64,000 nt of DNA from Aliivibrio_A sp016764915 (lineage in GTDB: Bacteria; Pseudomonadota; Gammaproteobacteria; Enterobacterales; Vibrionaceae): the NCBI GenBank assembly GCA_965224595.1, contig OZ245058.1, positions 1,364,001 to 1,428,000 of the forward strand. The letters run 5' to 3'. Positions 60,939 to 64,000 of this stretch are shown here, piece by piece (within the stretch, counting starts at the first letter, position 1; every line of letters starts with the position of its first letter). Position numbers and translations under genes: made by a program. The notes under the pieces are model-generated. The model did not search any database. It was not told the origin of the DNA and was given only the letters and a program-made list of their open reading frames with translations.

Positions 60939-62279
60939 TTATGAAGCAGGTTTAGCTTGTCCACGTCGAGGACTTGGCTTGCTACCTGCTGGACGACTTG
61001 CACCAGTATGACGTCTGTTTTTTCCTGCTGGTTTATGTCCTGAAGCATTTTCACCTGAACGTTGGCCATCACGATGGCCTGAACTTGGATTTTTCGGTTT
61101 TTTGGCTTTGATTGGACGTGAGTCTAAACGAGATTCTGGTAGCGCGTGTACCGGAATGAAACCTTCAATGTCTCTGCGCTCAATAAGCTCTTTTGTGAGA
61201 CGTTCAATACCAAAAAGGTCAACCGCTTCATCTGCACAAACCAATGAAATAGCTTGTCCTTCCGCGCCTGCACGACCAGTACGACCAATACGGTGCACGT
61301 AATCTTCAGACACATTCGGCAGCTCAAAGTTAACCACTTGAGGCAACTGTTCAATATCAAGACCACGAGCGGCAATATCGGTTGCCACTAGAACTTGAAT
61401 TTCACCAGATTTAAAATTGGCGAGCGCTTTAGTTCGAGCGCCTTGACTCTTATTACCATGAATAGCCGCCGCTTTTATCTCTCTTTTTTCTAAGAAAGCA
61501 CTTAAACGGTTCGCGCCATGTTTAGTACGTGTAAACACCAATACTTGTTTCCACTTCTCACTCTCAATTAAGTGAGCAAGTAGGGCCGGCTTCTGTTTTT
61601 TATCAACCGGACAAACCCACTGTTTAACTGTTTTTGCCGTTGCATTTTCAGGGTTAACTGAAATTTCAATCGGATTATTGACAAATTCTTTAGCAAGCTT
61701 TCGAATTTCAGGCGAGAAAGTGGCTGAAAACAGTAAATTTTGACGCTGGCTTGGTATCGCTTTTAAAATTTTACGGATATCACGAATAAAGCCCATATCT
61801 AACATACGGTCAGCTTCATCCATTACTAATATCTCTAACTGATCTAGGCGCACGGCTCTTTGATTCATCAAATCAAGCAAACGACCCGGCGTTGCAACCA
61901 ATACATCTGCGCCTTGACGCATTCTCATCATTTGTGGATTGATTTTTACACCACCAAAAACAACCGCTGATGACATCGGTAAAAATTTGTTATACGTCGC
62001 CACGTTTTCCGCGACTTGCGCTGCAAGTTCACGGGTTGGTGTTAGTATTAGTGCTCTTACTTGGTTTGCTCTTACCTTTGGTCCAGTAGACAAACGCTGC
62101 AACAGTGGCAGCGTAAAGCCCGCTGTCTTCCCCGTACCTGTCTGTGCCGCAGCCATAATATCTCGGCCATCTAACACGGCTGGGATTGCTTTTTCTTGAA
62201 TTGGCGACGGTGTTTTATAACCTTGCAGTGCAACGGCTTTTAGGAGCGGGGCAATAAGGCCCAAGGAGTCAAAACTCAT
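60939..62279 (-). CDS. rhlE: DEAD-box RNA helicase RhlE
   Basis: This 446-residue helicase has the Q motif (YKTPSPIQEKAIPAVLDG), Walker A AQTGTGKT at residues 45-52, DEAD at 154-157, SAT (LLFSATFSPEI) and HRIGRTGRAG. The basic, Gly/Ser/Pro-rich tail (residues about 390-446) is typical of RhlE. It acts in ribosome assembly and RNA decay. The adjacent cold-shock-domain gene is likely co-transcribed. dbpA and hrpA lie within 9 kb, so three RNA helicases cluster here. Confidence 0.94.
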   Translation of the reverse strand: MSFDSLGLIAPLLKAVALQGYKTPSPIQEKAIPAVLDGRDIMAAAQTGTGKTAGFTLPLLQRLSTGPKVRANQVRALILTPTRELAAQVAENVATYNKFLPMSSAVVFGGVKINPQMMRMRQGADVLVATPGRLLDLMNQRAVRLDQLEILVMDEADRMLDMGFIRDIRKILKAIPSQRQNLLFSATFSPEIRKLAKEFVNNPIEISVNPENATAKTVKQWVCPVDKKQKPALLAHLIESEKWKQVLVFTRTKHGANRLSAFLEKREIKAAAIHGNKSQGARTKALANFKSGEIQVLVATDIAARGLDIEQLPQVVNFELPNVSEDYVHRIGRTGRAGAEGQAISLVCADEAVDLFGIERLTKELIERRDIEGFIPVHALPESRLDSRPIKAKKPKNPSSGHRDGQRSGENASGHKPAGKNRRHTGASRPAGSKPSPRRGQAKPAS

Positions 62280-62361
62280 ATATCTTCGTTCTCTTAATCT
62301 ATTTTTTTGCTCGAATGAGCGGCGTGTAGCTTACAGCATGCAGTAAATAAGAGCTATCAAT

Positions 62362-62392
62362 AAAAAACCCAACGTAGATTATCGTCGGGCTT
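62362..62392 (-). terminator. Terminator after pepE
   Basis: On the minus strand AAGCCCGACG pairs with CGTTGGGTTT (with G-U pairs) over AATCTA-like loop bases, followed by TTTTAT. It lies 27 bp beyond the pepE stop. Confidence 0.8.
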
Positions 62393-62418
62393 CGTCTCAA
62401 TTCAATGTTTCATTATGA

Positions 62419-63150
62419 TTAACAGCTCTGTTCCATTAAGAACTGAATATCATCATCTTCACCGAAATATTCGGCCTCTTGCTGATAACGGAACAGTTTT
62501 AAAGGTTTACCATTCGCAGCTCGGTAGCGTAATTTCCCATCTTGCACATGCAATAATGTTCCTTCAGGGATCCCGACAACCATTTCATGCTGATTGATAG
62601 CCAAGAACTCTTCAATTCGTTCATCACGAGTCTCACCCATGTGCCCACTGATTGATGCTTCAATATAGTGAGGGTTAATTTGGAAAGGCACTAAATTCAG
62701 AGCGGGTAAAATGGCCGCAGTTACGATAGGCATATCATTGGTAGTTCGAATAGTTGGCGTTCCGACATTGGTACCAGCACTCCAACCAATGTACAATTTA
62801 TTCTGCTTGAGTACCGCTTTACGAATCGGACCAATCAAGCCCAAGTCGTGCAGCATTTTATTTAACACCCAAGTATTACCCCCACTGACTAAAATACCAT
62901 CAGCCTCTTCAATTGCTTTTACTGGGTCTTTTGCGGTGTGTAAACCGACCACTTCACAGCCAAATTCACCTAAACTGTCTTGCAATAATTGCGTGCGGTC
63001 ATCATGACTGCTGCGAATAACGGCATAGGGGATCAATACCAGTTTTTTAGCACCAGTGCGCTGAACGACTTCTTTGATCCATTCAAGACCAAATTCTAAA
63101 ACTTTGGTATTACCCGGTAATTTGCCGTTACTAAAAAGCATGATATCCAT
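62419..63150 (-). CDS. pepE: Dipeptidase E (alpha-aspartyl dipeptidase)
   Basis: This 243-residue S51 peptidase has the nucleophile elbow YIGWSAGTNVGTP with Ser124. The oxyanion-loop SGGNTWVLNKML is near residue 89, followed by the conserved NPHYIEASISGHMGETRDER. PepE hydrolyses Asp-Xaa dipeptides in the cytosol. GAGGAAACACC precedes the ATG. It is about 10 residues longer than some homologues at the C terminus (EYFGEDDDIQFLMEQSC). Confidence 0.92.
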   Translation of the reverse strand: MDIMLFSNGKLPGNTKVLEFGLEWIKEVVQRTGAKKLVLIPYAVIRSSHDDRTQLLQDSLGEFGCEVVGLHTAKDPVKAIEEADGILVSGGNTWVLNKMLHDLGLIGPIRKAVLKQNKLYIGWSAGTNVGTPTIRTTNDMPIVTAAILPALNLVPFQINPHYIEASISGHMGETRDERIEEFLAINQHEMVVGIPEGTLLHVQDGKLRYRAANGKPLKLFRYQQEAEYFGEDDDIQFLMEQSC

Positions 63151-63449
63151 GGTGTTTCCTCAAGTAAAATCGATAAGTAGTGAGTTCTAATTTGAACCCT
63201 ATCTATGAAGTTAGTGTCATTGTAAAAACACTCTGGACGTTTTGATGCGACCATCATCACTTTTTAATAAAAGTTTTATAAATCCACCGTTAACTGGCTA
63301 ATAAGTCGCCACACATTGAAAAATATGGCGATAAAAGCAGCGACATTAATATTTAATTCTACAAGTTCACTACAAATCATCCGCTTGGCGTGATTGAACA
63401 TCTTATTTATGCTATCTTTATTGGATGTAAAATTGTCAAAGTGCCTATT

Positions 63450-63734
63450 ATGAAATCGCCAAAGTCTCCAGTTGATAAACTACTTAGTACAAATCCAGAA
63501 CTTACACACAGCGAACAAGTAAAAGTAACGTCTCATACGCAAAGAGAAGTGGATGATTGGATCGTGCATACTATTATGATTGAGAACCATTTAGTTCCTT
63601 TTAAATTCAAGCGTAAAGGTGAATACCGTTCTCTTACTGGATCGCAGGTAAACATTACCTACTACCCAGTTACCGAAAAGATTGGTGGATTTGAAATTGA
63701 AACGATGAAGGTCGTTAGAATCAAGCGCAGTTAA
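63450..63734 (+). CDS. Hypothetical small cytosolic protein
   Basis: The frame from ATG 63450 encodes 94 residues: MKSPKSPVDKLLSTNPELTH, then QREVDDWIVHTIMIENHLVP and ITYYPVTEKIGGFEIETMKV. It is basic, without a membrane segment, and looks like a small alpha/beta domain with a C-terminal hairpin. A longer in-frame start at 63390 exists but gives an unconvincing extension. No family is recognised. It overlaps the convergent glutamate-synthase-like gene by 4 bp, supporting a real stop. Confidence 0.55.
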   Translation: MKSPKSPVDKLLSTNPELTHSEQVKVTSHTQREVDDWIVHTIMIENHLVPFKFKRKGEYRSLTGSQVNITYYPVTEKIGGFEIETMKVVRIKRS

Positions 63735-64000
63735 CCAATTCCTGAATATTTGATTCCCGATAATCGAGCCATTTCACGGTGCCATGTCGCGAGATCATTT
63801 TGATTAAATTGATTTAGATGATCATGCCCACAAGCTCTTGCCATTACTTGCATTAGCTCTATGGATGCTGAAAAAAATCGTCCTAATTGCTGCGATGATT
63901 GTTGTACATTTAATTTAGCACGCAGCTCTGGTTTTTGAGTGGCAATACCAACGGGGCAATTGTTGGTATTGCACATTCTAGCAGCTACGCACCCTATCGC
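63731..64000 (-). CDS. Glutamate-synthase-like FMN enzyme, C-terminal part (runs off the window)
   Basis: The last 89 residues are visible. They contain AIGCVAARMCNTNNCPVGIA followed by TQKPELRAKLNV, the conserved cysteine cluster (C-x5-C) that binds the 3Fe-4S cluster next to the FMN site of GltB-type glutamate synthases. The remainder (FFSASIELMQVMARACGHDH) is the usual helical end of the short FMN-binding glutamate-synthase family. The N-terminal bulk lies beyond 64000, so full GltB or the short form cannot be decided with certainty, though the end so soon after the barrel favours the short form. Confidence 0.82.
   Translation of the reverse strand, partial: AIGCVAARMCNTNNCPVGIATQKPELRAKLNVQQSSQQLGRFFSASIELMQVMARACGHDHLNQFNQNDLATWHREMARLSGIKYSGIG

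Noticed and set aside
1..64000. CRISPR arrays, rRNA or tRNA genes
   Set aside because: No regularly spaced 25-40 bp direct repeats with unique spacers, no rRNA-like conserved text and no tRNA T-loop (GGTTCGAATC-like) arrangements were seen; weak matches could have been missed by eye.

Overview
The window looks like a chromosomal segment of a Vibrionaceae bacterium (Vibrio or a close relative). The evidence is an AT-rich base composition, gammaproteobacterial core genes (hutCIGUH, ydiJ, yegD, hrpA, dbpA, rhlE, pepE), Vibrio-associated conserved families (DUF3581, DUF3334, DUF2999), an intrinsic-type qnr gene, and VCR/VPR-like attC sites. No rRNA, tRNA, CRISPR array, transposase or integrase gene was recognised.

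Layout. 1-3.2 kb: a partial unknown gene, a decayed chemotaxis-receptor remnant, two GNAT acetyltransferases and a qnr pentapeptide-repeat gene. 3.2-9.7 kb: a complete histidine-utilisation locus, with the repressor hutC followed by hutI-hutG-hutU-hutH and HutC-operator-like palindromes before hutC and hutI. 9.7-27.3 kb: core and accessory housekeeping genes: yqfB, yegD, a DUF3581 gene, ydiJ, a membrane J-domain protein, a DUF3334 gene, a broken aqpZ, a SulA-like gene behind a perfect LexA-type box, arcD, a small-membrane-protein/coiled-coil pair, an MscS-family channel, a LysE-type exporter and an M32 carboxypeptidase. 27.4-34 kb: a four-gene, translationally coupled minus-strand operon encoding a type I secretion ABC transporter, its HlyD-type adaptor, a multi-pass membrane protein of unknown function and an 806-residue RTX protein.

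34.1-41 kb is the most mobile-looking part. It holds four type II toxin-antitoxin modules (Phd/ParE-like, HigBA-like, VapBC, BrnTA), a DUF952-like gene and an HNH-endonuclease gene, punctuated by at least five complete or partial integron attC-like sites. It reads as a segment of a chromosomal integron, or a cluster of attC sites lacking an integrase, on the minus strand. A block with truncated codB, intact codA and vapBC lies in the opposite orientation exactly between two attC sites and may itself be an unusually large cassette.

41-64 kb returns to ordinary chromosome: an Lrp/AsnC-LysE divergent pair, a LysR regulator divergent from a monooxygenase-like gene and an NfsB/FRase I-like nitroreductase, DUF2999, a DcuC transporter, an aminotransferase/beta-keto-acid-cleavage pair facing a LysR gene and next to an M14 carboxypeptidase, a Cache-type chemoreceptor, a small outer-membrane beta-barrel, RNA helicases hrpA, dbpA and rhlE, a TerB-like gene, a GNAT, a cold-shock-domain membrane protein, peptidase E, and the C-terminal end of a glutamate-synthase-like FMN enzyme that runs off the window.

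All assignments come from reading motifs and recalled family resemblance; no database search was run.
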